Assembly: GCA_013816805.1 (NCBI GenBank)
Contig: JACDDS010000009.1
Location: forward strand, 92,403-156,402
Direction of reading: 5' to 3'
Length of the DNA: 64,000 bases
Origin: Chitinophagales bacterium
GTDB lineage: Bacteria; Bacteroidota; Bacteroidia; Chitinophagales; UBA10324
Position numbers and translations under genes: made by a program. Each line of letters begins with the position of its first letter. The stretch's first letter is position 1. The notes under the pieces are model-generated. The model was not told the DNA's origin and ran no database searches. It worked only from the letters and a program-made list of their open reading frames with translations. Shown in pieces: positions 8,649-19,881 of this stretch.

Positions 8649-9209
8649 TTAAATAGTATCAAGTGTGCTCCGGGTTTTGTTCTTCAATTTTTTAAATTGA
8701 GAAGGAGTCATTCCCGTACCTGTTTTAAATTGTGCAGAAAGGTAGGCAGCACTACTGTAATTTAACTTCTCCGAAATTTCATTTATGGATAGTTCATCAT
8801 AAATAAGTAACTCTTTTACCTTCTCAATCTTCTGAGATATAAAATACTTTTCAATGGTTATTCCCGTAACCTGAGAAAAAAGATTGCTCAGGTAAGTATA
8901 GTCATGCTGGAGAGTCTGGCTTAGGTACCGGGATAAATTGGTTTTAAGTTGCTGATCGGAATAATGCACCAATTCTACGATCGTGGTTTTTATTTTTTCA
9001 ATGATGCGGCTTTTCCTGTCATCTATTAATTCAAACCCAAAGGGTACCAGGATTTCATTCAACTCACTTTTGCTTTGGGAATCTACTTCTTCAGCCACCT
9101 CCACTTCTCCTAATTCCACAGATGCAGGATGTAACCCGAATTTTATTAATTCTGATTTTACTACCATTTTGCAACGGTTGCATACCATATTTTTAATATA
9201 AAGCTTCAT
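8649..9209 (-). CDS. AraC-family regulator with N-terminal HMA-like metal-sensing head
   Basis: A 186-residue protein. Residues 1-65 look like a degenerate heavy-metal-associated fold (MKLYIKNMVCNRCKMVV, a CNRC pair placed like the CxxC of HMA domains, ending VPFGFELIDD). Residues about 85-180 are the two helix-turn-helices of AraC proteins (YLSNLFSQVTGITIEKYFISQKIEKVKELL; LSINEISEKLNYSSAAYLSAQFKTGTGMTPSQFKK). It is read towards the Kelch oxidase and island genes. Inference: the head senses copper or a similar ion and controls the island. The architecture is recurrent in Bacteroidota metal loci. Confidence 0.82.
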   Translation of the reverse strand: MKLYIKNMVCNRCKMVVKSELIKFGLHPASVELGEVEVAEEVDSQSKSELNEILVPFGFELIDDRKSRIIEKIKTTIVELVHYSDQQLKTNLSRYLSQTLQHDYTYLSNLFSQVTGITIEKYFISQKIEKVKELLIYDELSINEISEKLNYSSAAYLSAQFKTGTGMTPSQFKKLKNKTRSTLDTI

Positions 9210-9265
9210 GGACCAGTTTGCTTAAAGCGTTAAATTATACTGGCATTAAACAATGATTATTGGGT

Positions 9266-9673
9266 TTAATTGTATATTATCTCATAAGTCAGGCTGCAAA
9301 ATTGCCTGAACATTTCAGAAACCCCGCAGTATTTTTCCTGTGAAAGGCCAACCGCTTTTTCAATATTGAGCCTTATTTTTTCTCCGGCCAGGAAATAATA
9401 TATTAAATGAACCTCTTTATAAATCCGCGGATGTGTGTCCGTTTGAGTGGCAGTTACAACAATTTCAAAATCAGAAAACTCAACTTTCATTTTATTCAAT
9501 ATGGAAACAACATCAAAAGCGGTACAAGCCACTAAGGAAACTAACATGAGCTTTTTAGGATTATCTATAGCGCCTGGCTTACCTGGATTTTCTGTTATGT
9601 TTAATGGAAAGCCATTTATTTCCGTTTCAAAGCTTTGACCACCTTTCCATTTCAGTACCAATGGATTTTCCAT
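9266..9673 (-). CDS. OsmC-family peroxiredoxin-like protein
   Basis: A 135-residue OsmC/Ohr-type protein. It has NPKKLMLVSLVACTAFDVVSIL with the first redox Cys and KYCGVSEMF with the second, plus the N-terminal strands WKGGQSFETEI. The family reduces organic hydroperoxides or handles small thiols. It lies 56 bases downstream-strand from the AraC gene and next to the MBL-fold gene, on the same strand; a joint redox-stress role is inference. Confidence 0.85.
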   Translation of the reverse strand: MENPLVLKWKGGQSFETEINGFPLNITENPGKPGAIDNPKKLMLVSLVACTAFDVVSILNKMKVEFSDFEIVVTATQTDTHPRIYKEVHLIYYFLAGEKIRLNIEKAVGLSQEKYCGVSEMFRQFCSLTYEIIYN

Positions 9674-9706
9674 AGTGCATAAGGTTTAAATTTTGTCAGA
9701 AAAGCG

Positions 9707-10573
9707 TTACCTGGAGAGCGTATCAGAAGGTAAAATTATATTGCCGCTTTCATCCTCCCTGATAAATTGAATTGTTTCATCAAAACCGGCTTTATTTACA
9801 GGTACACTTTTATAATCTCCATACTTGCTTTCCATGGTTACCATTGAATTAGCATTGTTGGCAGCTTCTTTCATATCTATAAAATATTGCCTGAAATTAT
9901 CAATAAGGTCATCTCCGCCCGTTTCTCCATGGCCTGGTACCACCAGGTTTATCTCGAAATTGCTGATCATCCAGTCGCAGGCAGACATATATTTATTTAT
10001 GCTTGCACCAGCTTCCCGCTGTAAATAGGGATGGTAGCGATTGAGAACCACATCGCCGGTAAACAAAACTTTGCGTTTCTTAAGGTAAACAACAACATCA
10101 TCAAAAGTATGGGCTTCCCCGACATTTTGAATTAATACATCTTCATCCCCTATTGTCAGTTCTTTAGAAGCGGCAATCCATTCATTAGGTTTATCCTCAG
10201 CGGAATTAAATTGAAGCCATAAGCTATCGCCGTAATTTCCTGCAATAATTCGGGCATCCGGATATAAATGGTTCCCTCCGGTATGATCGCGGTGAAAGTG
10301 GGTATTCACAACAATTTCCTTTTTCCCTTTTGCTTTTTTCTCTACCCAGGTGTGCAATTTTTCAGATCCATCTTTCACTTTTGTATCAATTATAAAAACA
10401 ATTGAATCCGATAAAAGAACAGCACTGTTACCTCCATCACCAGGAAAAAGATAGAAATTGTTATCAATTTTTGTCATTGACAATCCCGGTACATAGTCTT
10501 CACACCCATAAAATAAAATACCGATATGAAGGCAAACTGCTATTCGGAACAATATCTTAACCGGCAATTGCAT
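9707..10573 (-). CDS. MBL-fold metallohydrolase lipoprotein
   Basis: A 288-residue protein with an N-terminal hydrophobic segment ending FYGCE, a probable lipobox. Zinc motif THFHRDHTGGNH (HxHxDH), then GEAHTFDDVVVY, VLFTGDVVLN and VVPGHGETGG supply the remaining ligands. Arrangement resembles the secreted B1-like branch, but the position that holds Cys in true B1 beta-lactamases reads GDVVLN (Asp), so a general hydrolase is more likely than a carbapenemase. Substrate unknown. A short unusual lipoprotein anchor puts it in the periplasm or outer membrane. Confidence 0.8.
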   Translation of the reverse strand: MQLPVKILFRIAVCLHIGILFYGCEDYVPGLSMTKIDNNFYLFPGDGGNSAVLLSDSIVFIIDTKVKDGSEKLHTWVEKKAKGKKEIVVNTHFHRDHTGGNHLYPDARIIAGNYGDSLWLQFNSAEDKPNEWIAASKELTIGDEDVLIQNVGEAHTFDDVVVYLKKRKVLFTGDVVLNRYHPYLQREAGASINKYMSACDWMISNFEINLVVPGHGETGGDDLIDNFRQYFIDMKEAANNANSMVTMESKYGDYKSVPVNKAGFDETIQFIREDESGNIILPSDTLSR

Positions 10574-10670
10574 AGTTAGCTGGTGCTACAGCATAGTTAT
10601 TATTAAATGGAATTTGATAATCACTTCTTTAATCAGCATATCCAAAAAACTCCATTACCATTTTCATTTT

Positions 10671-10678
10671 TACCTTTG
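10671..10678 (+). promoter_or_regulatory. TAnnTTTG promoter box (TACCTTTG)
   Basis: An exact match to the Bacteroidota -7 consensus, 20 bases upstream of the ATG of the 30-residue membrane peptide. No convincing TTG -33 element was found at the usual 17-23 base spacing. Confidence 0.5.
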
Positions 10679-10698
10679 CAATTCTAAAAAACTTTAAA

Positions 10699-10791
10699 AT
10701 GAGAAAATTGTGGTTTGTAATAGGTTGTTTCCTGCTTCTTATTGTGGCCATTACTGTTGCATTTTGCTTCCTCAATTATAACCATAGCTAA
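10699..10791 (+). CDS. 30-residue single-pass membrane peptide
   Basis: A short frame opening MRKLWFVIGCF and continuing through one hydrophobic helix (LLLIVAITVAFCF) to NYNHS and a TAA stop. The layout is a basic N-terminus, one membrane segment and a polar tail. It is the only plus-strand gene between the copper island and gyrB, and has its own TAnnTTTG box at 10671. No family recognised. It could be a small membrane regulator or a toxin-like peptide; no antitoxin partner is visible. Confidence 0.5.
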   Translation: MRKLWFVIGCFLLLIVAITVAFCFLNYNHS

Positions 10792-10826
10792 TTTATATTT
10801 ATTCAGTCCCGGCAATGGTTGCCGGG

Positions 10827-11381
10827 TTACCATTCATCTTTTTTAATCTTCTCGCTGGGCATATCCATTCCCTTTTTCAAACCTTTTATCAGTTCCTGGA
10901 AAGTTCTATCGGCTTCACTCAAAGTATTGTAGTGATCGGCAACATTAGGATCGTTTTCATCAAATAGCTTTTCTAGTGGGAAATAGCTATCTGCTTTCAG
11001 ATTTATATCTTTTATTTCGTATCGGTACTTTCCTCCATCTTTAAATCCCAATGTTAAAGTATACCTTATCATAGAGGCCTGTACTTTAATGTCATCCTTA
11101 ACTCTATAGGTTACAAACTGAGGTTTTAAAATAATTACACCATTAATGGAGTCTGAAAGGTTAATGATTCCTGTAGGGTTTTTATAATAATGGTGGACCC
11201 AATTCATTGCCCTTTTCATCAGTTCCGCCCGCTCCACACCATCGGTCTGGCTTATTTCCTTATAGTAAACTTTATTGTCATCGGGGTTGCGTGGCAATAC
11301 AGGCGGAGATGGTAATGACTTTTGGGCAAAAGCATTGGAAAAGATGAGTAAAATGCCTGAGAAAATCAATAATTGCTTCAT
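10827..11381 (-). CDS. DUF4468 exported protein
   Basis: A 184-residue protein with a signal peptide (residues 1-19, ending NAFAQ) and a domain matching the DUF4468 TBP-like pattern: VYYKEISQTDGVERAELMKRAMNWV near the front and YTLTLGFKDGGKYRYEIKDINL in the middle. The C-terminal helix ends in a charged tail. These proteins are exported and of unknown function. Its start faces gyrB across a 211-base divergent intergenic region. Confidence 0.7.
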   Translation of the reverse strand: MKQLLIFSGILLIFSNAFAQKSLPSPPVLPRNPDDNKVYYKEISQTDGVERAELMKRAMNWVHHYYKNPTGIINLSDSINGVIILKPQFVTYRVKDDIKVQASMIRYTLTLGFKDGGKYRYEIKDINLKADSYFPLEKLFDENDPNVADHYNTLSEADRTFQELIKGLKKGMDMPSEKIKKDEW

Positions 11382-11577
11382 TTCTGTGTTACAAAATAAG
11401 ATGTGAAATTAATTGAAAAACTCCGACCGGAAGTACCGCTTCAATGCCAATTATTTAAAAGGCGAAAACAAATGATTTTCAACATAAGTTTTGTTTATAA
11501 ATAACGGCTGAAATAGTTGATTTTACTACATTTCCAGCTTCCGAAGACGTATCTTTATGTCTTGATTTTTTAATTAA

Positions 11578-13557
<1,980 letters not shown>

Positions 13558-13635
13558 AAAAAATGCAACGCTTTGTATTTGATTAGAAGTTATGTGGGGA
13601 TATCCTTGAAAAAAATATGAACTAGCCTTCCATTT

Positions 13636-14598
13636 TCACGGTTGATCTTTAGCGCCTAACTTTTCATGATCAAAATTTATTTTACGATCCATAATATACT
13701 CCGGCCTGGATTTTATTTCATCGAATATACTGGCAATATATTCACCCATTAATCCAATACTTAATAATTGAACACCTCCAAAAAATATTATAGCTATTAT
13801 AATTGAAGACCATCCCCTAACAGTAGTTTCAGGGAAATAGAATTTGGAAATAAGAACATACACCACGAGTCCGATGCTTACAATAAAACAGAACAACCCC
13901 AGATTGGTAGCAAGTCTTAGTGGCTTTTTAGTGAAATATACGAGGCCAACACGCGCGAAGCGCAACATATTATTTACCGAAAATTTTGTGATCCCGGCAA
14001 ATCGCTCTTTGCGTTCATAAAAAATCGGCTTTTGTATAAAACCTACCCAGGCTATCAGGCCTCTTATATACTTTTGTTTTTCCGGCAATTTTAAAAAAGT
14101 ATCTATCACTTTACGGTCAATCAGCCGAAAATCGCCGGTGTCTTTTGGAATCGATACATCAGAAAGATTACTTAATATTCGATAATACCACCTTGCAGTT
14201 AATTTCTTAAACGCAGATTCTTTATCCCTTCTTCTTCGCACAGCATATACCACATTACAATTTTCGAGTTGCCACATTTTTATCATATCAGGAATCAACT
14301 CAGGAGGATCTTGCAGGTCAGCATCTATTATAATTGCTACATCACCGGAAGCGTGGTTTATGCCAGCTGATATAGCAGGCTGGTGACCAAAATTTCTGCT
14401 TAGTGAAATACATTTAATTTTTTTATTGGTTGCACAAGAGTGCTCGATTATTGAAAGAGTGGCATCAGTACTTCCATCATCAATAAATATTATTTCATAA
14501 TCTAAATCGATTTCCCGTGCAACTGCAAGTAACCGATAGATTGTTTCTTCTAAAACTTCCTGTTCATTATAACATGGTACTAGAATAGACACTATCAT
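13636..14598 (-). CDS. family 2 glycosyltransferase (DPM1/GtrB-like)
   Basis: A 320-residue protein with VSILVPCYNEQEVL and IIFIDDGSTDATL in the nucleotide-sugar fold, DADLQDPPEL as the DxD-type metal motif, and two C-terminal membrane helices (about residues 230-290). This is the layout of polyprenyl-phosphate sugar synthases. It probably makes a lipid-linked sugar donor on the inner leaflet. The ArnT-like gene upstream on the same strand needs such donors, suggesting a functional pair. Confidence 0.85.
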   Translation of the reverse strand: MIVSILVPCYNEQEVLEETIYRLLAVAREIDLDYEIIFIDDGSTDATLSIIEHSCATNKKIKCISLSRNFGHQPAISAGINHASGDVAIIIDADLQDPPELIPDMIKMWQLENCNVVYAVRRRRDKESAFKKLTARWYYRILSNLSDVSIPKDTGDFRLIDRKVIDTFLKLPEKQKYIRGLIAWVGFIQKPIFYERKERFAGITKFSVNNMLRFARVGLVYFTKKPLRLATNLGLFCFIVSIGLVVYVLISKFYFPETTVRGWSSIIIAIIFFGGVQLLSIGLMGEYIASIFDEIKSRPEYIMDRKINFDHEKLGAKDQP

Positions 14599-14770
14599 AT
14601 ATTTTGCATGGTAAGCAATGCTGAATAGGTTTTATACCGCTGCTATAAATTAAGGTAATTTAAAAATGGTAAGTGTACATCATTCCAGTTTAAGTTTTAG
14701 CCTGATCATATTTATACATGTGGCATAAATAAGCTCAGTTCTGTTAATTTTAACAGGTATGGATTTAGAA

Positions 14771-16261
14771 TTATTGTTTTGATGAAATAATGCGAAAAAC
14801 CTTTACTTGATTCATAGCGTCAATTATTGATACATTGTATTTTGCCTGAAGATTATTTACAATATTATCAGCAGCCACCATTACAGTATCCCCTTGCTTT
14901 ATATCCTCTTCTCTGGCAAAGGAGGCCGCCTGATGGTTCTCTTTCAGCATATCAATATAAAACAATATGTTGGCAGGATAATCAGGACAGATGATTTTTA
15001 CATTATTTAAATTCTTCTGATTTCTGATTGCATTTTGTAAATAGATAGGTATTTCATATTCTATTTGCTCATATGAATAATTTTTAAATGAATAAACTTG
15101 ATCTATAATATGGCTATACGGAAGTATCAAAATAAAGAACATAAGGATTAAACCCCCAACGGGATATTTAAGATGGTTAGAAAAAGAAATATTTTGGGAA
15201 GTCACTTCATATATCCAATTCAAAAAAATCCCTGTTATTAAAGCTAACAAAGGATATATTGGTGCATCGTACCATTTAAGTTTGGTTTGTGCCGAGGAAA
15301 TTATTAAAATATACTGCAGAACACACAAAACAAGGAACGCTGACAGTCTCCTGATCATCTTTTGCTTGTAGAAGAGGCCAATTACAATTCCGCAGGGTAT
15401 CAGTAAATACCAGGCGCTATAATGACTATCTATTATTTGATTAATATAGAACCAAAACGGAAATTTGTGATCTTCAATAGTATGAAGGTATCTTCCACCT
15501 GCTTCATTTTCCAAAACAGCTTTAAAATATCCTGGGTTTATTATTTCACGGATAAGATAATATCCTCCTCCTATTAGAAAAAATAGAGATATTCCTATAT
15601 AAAACGATCTATTTCTCAGGATTGAAAAAACTTTGCGTCTTGCAAAAGCATATATTATTAAAGAAGGCAGAAATAGTAAACCGGCTATTCCCTTACACAG
15701 GAGGGCGAGTGTTATACCAATAAAAAAAAACAGTAGAAAATTTTTTTGTTGTTGTTCAGATTCAATTAAAATAAAAAAGCACAATAGGTAAAATGTAGTT
15801 AAAAATACCAGCATAGCATCATAATCTCCTGTTCTTTCTACGTGAGGCATAATGTATCCTGCAGATGAGACCAGAACTACCGTTGCAATAAAGCCGAGAC
15901 TATAACTGTGCACATATCTGTCAGCAAATAAAAATAACATAGCACATGTCAACACACCGCATATTGCTGCTGGAAATCTGATAGCCAGTTCATTTAAACC
16001 GAAAAGATGGATGCATATAACCTGCATCCAAATCATGAGTGGAGGTTTGGTATTCCACATGTCAGGCGCACCATCGTAAGTGGTTACAATCCAGTTACCT
16101 GATTTTGCCATCTCAGCAGCATTCACTGCCAAACGGGACTCATCCCAAAGCCTGATAGGATAAGAAGTAAGGTGAAGAAAAAGAGGAAAATAAATAATTA
16201 CCGCCAGCAGCCCAATGCCGGTTATTCTTAATCTGCCAGCTGTTAAAACATTAACATTCAT
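14771..16261 (-). CDS. ArnT-like GT39 membrane glycosyltransferase
   Basis: A 496-residue polytopic protein with about 10-12 hydrophobic segments. The first loop holds RLWDESRLAVNAAEM, the acidic pair of GT-C enzymes (ArnT/PMT superfamily), followed by MWNTKPPLMIWMQ. These enzymes move a sugar from polyprenyl phosphate to a lipid or protein acceptor outside the inner membrane. It starts 7 bases after the stop of the sugar-transferase gene, so they are cotranscribed. The acceptor is unknown. Confidence 0.8.
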   Translation of the reverse strand: MNVNVLTAGRLRITGIGLLAVIIYFPLFLHLTSYPIRLWDESRLAVNAAEMAKSGNWIVTTYDGAPDMWNTKPPLMIWMQVICIHLFGLNELAIRFPAAICGVLTCAMLFLFADRYVHSYSLGFIATVVLVSSAGYIMPHVERTGDYDAMLVFLTTFYLLCFFILIESEQQQKNFLLFFFIGITLALLCKGIAGLLFLPSLIIYAFARRKVFSILRNRSFYIGISLFFLIGGGYYLIREIINPGYFKAVLENEAGGRYLHTIEDHKFPFWFYINQIIDSHYSAWYLLIPCGIVIGLFYKQKMIRRLSAFLVLCVLQYILIISSAQTKLKWYDAPIYPLLALITGIFLNWIYEVTSQNISFSNHLKYPVGGLILMFFILILPYSHIIDQVYSFKNYSYEQIEYEIPIYLQNAIRNQKNLNNVKIICPDYPANILFYIDMLKENHQAASFAREEDIKQGDTVMVAADNIVNNLQAKYNVSIIDAMNQVKVFRIISSKQ

Positions 16262-16268
16262 AGCTGGC

Positions 16269-17735
16269 TTATTTCCCCCTGCCTTGTAAGATCGTCCTGA
16301 ATGTATACAGCAGGATCTTAAGGTCTAATATTAAAGACATATTTTCAATATAAAGCAGGTCGTATTTCATTCGGGAGATCATCTGTTGCACATTTTCGGC
16401 ATATCCGAATTTCACCATACCTAGTGAAGTGATACCAGGTTGCACGCGATGCAGGTGTTTATAGTCTGTGGTCTGCTGCAGAATTTGATCTATATAATAT
16501 TTCCTTTCAGGGCGTGGACCCACCATACTCATTTCACCCTTTAATACATTAAAGAACTGCGGTAATTCATCAAGCCGCCATTTCCGCATTATTTTTCCCC
16601 ATGAGGTTATCCGGGGATCTTCATGAGAAGAAAGTAAAGGTCCATTAGTCTCCGCATTTACATACATGCTTCGGAATTTATAAATACGGAAAGGCTTCCC
16701 ATGAATGCCTATTCGTTCCTGAGAATAGATTATGGGACCTTTGGAAGAGAACCGCACTTTTAATGCAACAAAGAGATACAATGGCAGGAAAATAATAAGC
16801 ACAAGCGCCGAAACAATGATGTCTGAAATACGCTTAACGATATATTGCCACTTCGACATCAGCTGTGGGTATATTTCGATAAAAGAAGCACCCAATAAAT
16901 GGTTCATTCTTACCGAACCTGCCAGAATATCGTACATATCAGGGACAATCTTAATGATCACATTCCTGTCCGCAAGCTGATTTAATATTTCGCGAAGCTG
17001 ATGATGTTCAGAAGATTCAATAGCCACAACCACCTGCCTTACCTCGTGATTACGGATAACAGGTTCCAGATCTGCCATTACGCCCATCTTTGGCAAATAC
17101 GTGCTGAGCCCGTTACCGTTACCATTTCCATTAATGTGAACGCTACCATTGCCATTGCCGTGACCATTTGTTTCAATAAAGCCAATAAACTGGTATCCCT
17201 GTGCTTTACTTTTTCCGTTTAGTTCTTTATGTACTTCAATAGCTCTCTTATTTCCACCAATAAATAAAGTTGGGAAGTAAACCATGCCCTTATCCATCTG
17301 GTATTTACTGCGGTTAAGCACTAAAAGCCTTCCTGACATAGTCAAAAAAAAATGTACGGAAAGCAGGATACCAATAGATTCATAATAATCACGGTAGTTA
17401 AAAATCCGGTCATCTATTAATACCGCAAAAAACAGGATTACTACCCCCATAACTGTAACATAAAGGGTTTGGGTAAGCTCATTTACCCGCGATTTTAGAT
17501 AAATATTAGTATAAGTCCCAGTGAGATAATAGAGCAGAAGCCAACTAAAAGGTATAATTAACAGCCCTTGTACGAATTTGCGATCATTCATAAATAATGA
17601 AAATTGCTCATAAGTAAAGTGCTCAATAAAGACTTTTCGGAGTGTGAAAAAGATTGCCCATGAAAATAATGCGGTGAGGTAATCCATTACCGCATACAAA
17701 CAAATACTTTCTTTTATGTATTTCGTTTGTTGCAT
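16269..17735 (-). CDS. undecaprenyl-phosphate sugar phosphotransferase (WbaP/WcaJ type)
   Basis: A 488-residue protein. Four to five N-terminal membrane segments (about 10-135), a CoA-binding-like Rossmann domain (LFIGGNKRAIEVHKEL onward), a Gly-Asn linker, then the catalytic bacterial sugar transferase domain: YIVKRISDIIVSALVL helix, RIGIHGKPFRIYKFRSM, RKWRLDELPQFFNVLKGEMSMVGPRPE. It transfers a sugar-1-phosphate to undecaprenyl phosphate to begin exopolysaccharide or O-antigen synthesis. It is the first enzyme of the local glycan set. Confidence 0.9.
   Translation of the reverse strand: MQQTKYIKESICLYAVMDYLTALFSWAIFFTLRKVFIEHFTYEQFSLFMNDRKFVQGLLIIPFSWLLLYYLTGTYTNIYLKSRVNELTQTLYVTVMGVVILFFAVLIDDRIFNYRDYYESIGILLSVHFFLTMSGRLLVLNRSKYQMDKGMVYFPTLFIGGNKRAIEVHKELNGKSKAQGYQFIGFIETNGHGNGNGSVHINGNGNGNGLSTYLPKMGVMADLEPVIRNHEVRQVVVAIESSEHHQLREILNQLADRNVIIKIVPDMYDILAGSVRMNHLLGASFIEIYPQLMSKWQYIVKRISDIIVSALVLIIFLPLYLFVALKVRFSSKGPIIYSQERIGIHGKPFRIYKFRSMYVNAETNGPLLSSHEDPRITSWGKIMRKWRLDELPQFFNVLKGEMSMVGPRPERKYYIDQILQQTTDYKHLHRVQPGITSLGMVKFGYAENVQQMISRMKYDLLYIENMSLILDLKILLYTFRTILQGRGK
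17107..17170 (-). repeat. Gly-Asn-coding hexamer-like repeat inside the sugar transferase
   Basis: Near-repeating GGNAAYGG units encode NGHGNGNG and, a few residues later, NGNGNGNG. The tract forms a linker between the Rossmann-like domain and its continuation. Units are imperfect, so the tract is not a pure microsatellite. Confidence 0.6.
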
Positions 17736-17739
17736 CGGG

Positions 17740-18594
17740 TTAAAAATTTACCAACTTAATGTTGTCGAGATAAATCCGCGATTCGGTTGAAGAAGAATCA
17801 TAAACAGCCCGTATTAAAATCTGGTAACTGTCTGAACTCAGGTTTGCAATATCATTACCCATATTCAAATAAATTTTATTCCATTCACTTCTGGGATTAA
17901 TATTCCATTTATATAAAAAAGTGGTTCCTAAAGAAGCACTTCCGTAAAGACCTATCTGAAACATCTGGTTGCATTTGTAATTCATTTCTAAGTACACAGG
18001 CTTATCCTTAGGAAGTATATAACCTGCTGTAGTCCTCCCTTCATAAATGGAGTGATCTTTATTGAGAAAAATATATCCTGAATAATTCCCTTCAAGTTTA
18101 TTTAATAAGTCATTAGTCCGGATCATATTGGTATCACCAGAGATCTTATCAAAAACATTGCCTGCTTCAAAATCTTCTATTAAGGGAAATTTAGTGCCCG
18201 GGCTATAAGTAAATTGCGGAGTTATTGAGTAAATTTTACCAGGATTAAGACTTACAGACATGGTATCAGGATAGTAGAAAGGATAAATAGCCCTTGTTTC
18301 GGAAATGCCGTTATCCCAAATACCTGCGTTTATAATTATTGAAGTATTTCCGTTGTTTAAGAGTGGAAATGTTTTGGGAATTTCATAAACCCCTTCAGAG
18401 GTGTAATTGGCATCGACCCAAACATCGGTTATTCTTTGCGAAGACGACCCCTGCCCGGGGCCTGCATTAAAATTTACTGTATCAACCTGGAGGTATGCAG
18501 GTATTACTTCGGCAGGATTTATAAGGGCACAAGATGCAGATGAGAGTATTAAAATAAAGCCTGTAACAGAACATATTTTATTTATAGATATCAA
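17740..18594 (-). CDS. lipoprotein of unknown function
   Basis: A 284-residue protein starting at a TTG (18594); no in-frame ATG precedes the signal. The signal ends SSASC, a lipobox. The body is beta-rich with repeated solvent-type loops (YQILIRAVYDSSS, RIYLDNIKLV at the end), resembling carbohydrate-binding jelly-roll domains. No named family recognised. Its 3' end lies just upstream of the sugar transferase start (4 bases), so it is probably cotranscribed with the glycan genes. Confidence 0.7.
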   Translation of the reverse strand: MISINKICSVTGFILILSSASCALINPAEVIPAYLQVDTVNFNAGPGQGSSSQRITDVWVDANYTSEGVYEIPKTFPLLNNGNTSIIINAGIWDNGISETRAIYPFYYPDTMSVSLNPGKIYSITPQFTYSPGTKFPLIEDFEAGNVFDKISGDTNMIRTNDLLNKLEGNYSGYIFLNKDHSIYEGRTTAGYILPKDKPVYLEMNYKCNQMFQIGLYGSASLGTTFLYKWNINPRSEWNKIYLNMGNDIANLSSDSYQILIRAVYDSSSTESRIYLDNIKLVNF

Positions 18595-18715
18595 ACCGAT
18601 ATGCTTTAGTTTTTTTTATATAATAGAAAACGGTTATGAGGTTGCAATATTATTATATGGAAAGAAATTTTTACTGTCAGTTAAGAAATGTAGGATTATT
18701 TCAAAACTGTGACAA

Positions 18716-19696
18716 TCAGCTAAAGGAGTTCACACGATCTATTTTATCAATTATCTCATAGGCAATTTTCATAGCATTATAACCGTCTGATAATGTTACA
18801 GCAGTTTCTTTATCCTGCTGAATTGAAGAATAAAAAAGTTCCAGCTCCATCTTAATGGAGTTAATCGGCTTGATTTCCGGACGTTCAAAGTTAATTACCC
18901 TGGTTTCGTTATTGCCGGTATTTAATTCAATAGCGAAGGGATTACTATTATCTCTCTTATCGGAAAGCCTGATTATTTCCGCTTTCTTATCAAGAAAATC
19001 AATGCTGATGTATCCATCTTTTTGAAACATTCTTGTTTTGCGCATTTGCTTAAGTGAAATTCTGCTGGCTGTAATATTAGCCACACACCCATTGTCGAAT
19101 TCAAGTCGTGCATTGGCAATATCCGGAGTAGAGGAAACCACTGAAACTCCGCTTGCACTAACTTTTTTTACTGATGATTTAACTACATTCAGCGTTATGT
19201 CTATGTCATGAATCATTAAGTCAAGGACAACAGGTACATCTGTACCTCTTGGATTAAATTGTGCAAGCCGATGTGTTTCTATAAACATGGGCTTTAAAAA
19301 ATAAGGCTTAATTGCAAGAAATGCAGGATTAAATCTTTCTACATGACCTACCTGTGCTTTTATACGGGCCTCTTCTGCAAGCTTTACGAGATTGCGCGCT
19401 TCTTCAAGGGTGTTTGTTAGAGGCTTCTCAATAAAAATATGCTTTGATTTTTTTATTGCTTTTACAGCACAGTCATAATGGGACACAGTGTTAGTTACAA
19501 TATCAATGCAATCTGCTTCATCAATTAATTCATCTATGTTGTCAAATCGTCTAGTACCAAACTCACGTACAGCCTGCATGGCATTCTCATCGTTTGGATC
19601 GAAAAAACCTACCAGCTCAAAATCTTTTATCTCCCGGATCAGCTTTAAATGAATTTTACCGAGGTGGCCGGTACCAAGCACACCAATTCTCAACAT
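18716..19696 (-). CDS. Gfo/Idh/MocA-family oxidoreductase
   Basis: A 326-residue protein with the Rossmann motif GVLGTGHLGKIHLK at the start, then FIEKPLTNTLEEA (the EKP motif) and GHVERFNPA. The C-terminal domain has LDLMIHDIDITL with catalytic-region His. The family oxidises or reduces sugars or sugar nucleotides with NAD(P). Its position next to the glycan genes, all on the minus strand, suggests sugar-nucleotide modification. The substrate cannot be read from sequence. Confidence 0.85.
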   Translation of the reverse strand: MLRIGVLGTGHLGKIHLKLIREIKDFELVGFFDPNDENAMQAVREFGTRRFDNIDELIDEADCIDIVTNTVSHYDCAVKAIKKSKHIFIEKPLTNTLEEARNLVKLAEEARIKAQVGHVERFNPAFLAIKPYFLKPMFIETHRLAQFNPRGTDVPVVLDLMIHDIDITLNVVKSSVKKVSASGVSVVSSTPDIANARLEFDNGCVANITASRISLKQMRKTRMFQKDGYISIDFLDKKAEIIRLSDKRDNSNPFAIELNTGNNETRVINFERPEIKPINSIKMELELFYSSIQQDKETAVTLSDGYNAMKIAYEIIDKIDRVNSFS

Positions 19697-19868
19697 GCAC
19701 TTTAATTTGAGACAAAATAAACAATAGAATGTGAGATGAGGAACTAAATAATAGGTAAGTCATTTTTATGAATAATTAAATTCAAAAACATTATTAGACA
19801 TCATGGGCAGACTTTCAATGTCATGAAAGGTTGCTAACCTGTAAGAACTTAAAGCATTTGCTTTTGTC

Positions 19869-19876
19869 TACTTTTG
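19869..19876 (+). promoter_or_regulatory. TAnnTTTG promoter box (TACTTTTG) of mtaB
   Basis: An exact -7 consensus that ends only 5 bases before the chosen ATG at 19882. Transcription would begin at or next to the start codon, implying a leaderless or near-leaderless mRNA. It also rules out the upstream in-frame start at 19831. Confidence 0.55.
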
Positions 19877-19881
19877 CGCGA

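Noticed and set aside
9707..10573. MBL-fold protein as a carbapenemase
   Set aside because: The HxHxDH core is shared by all MBL hydrolases; the Cys ligand of B1 enzymes is replaced by Asp.
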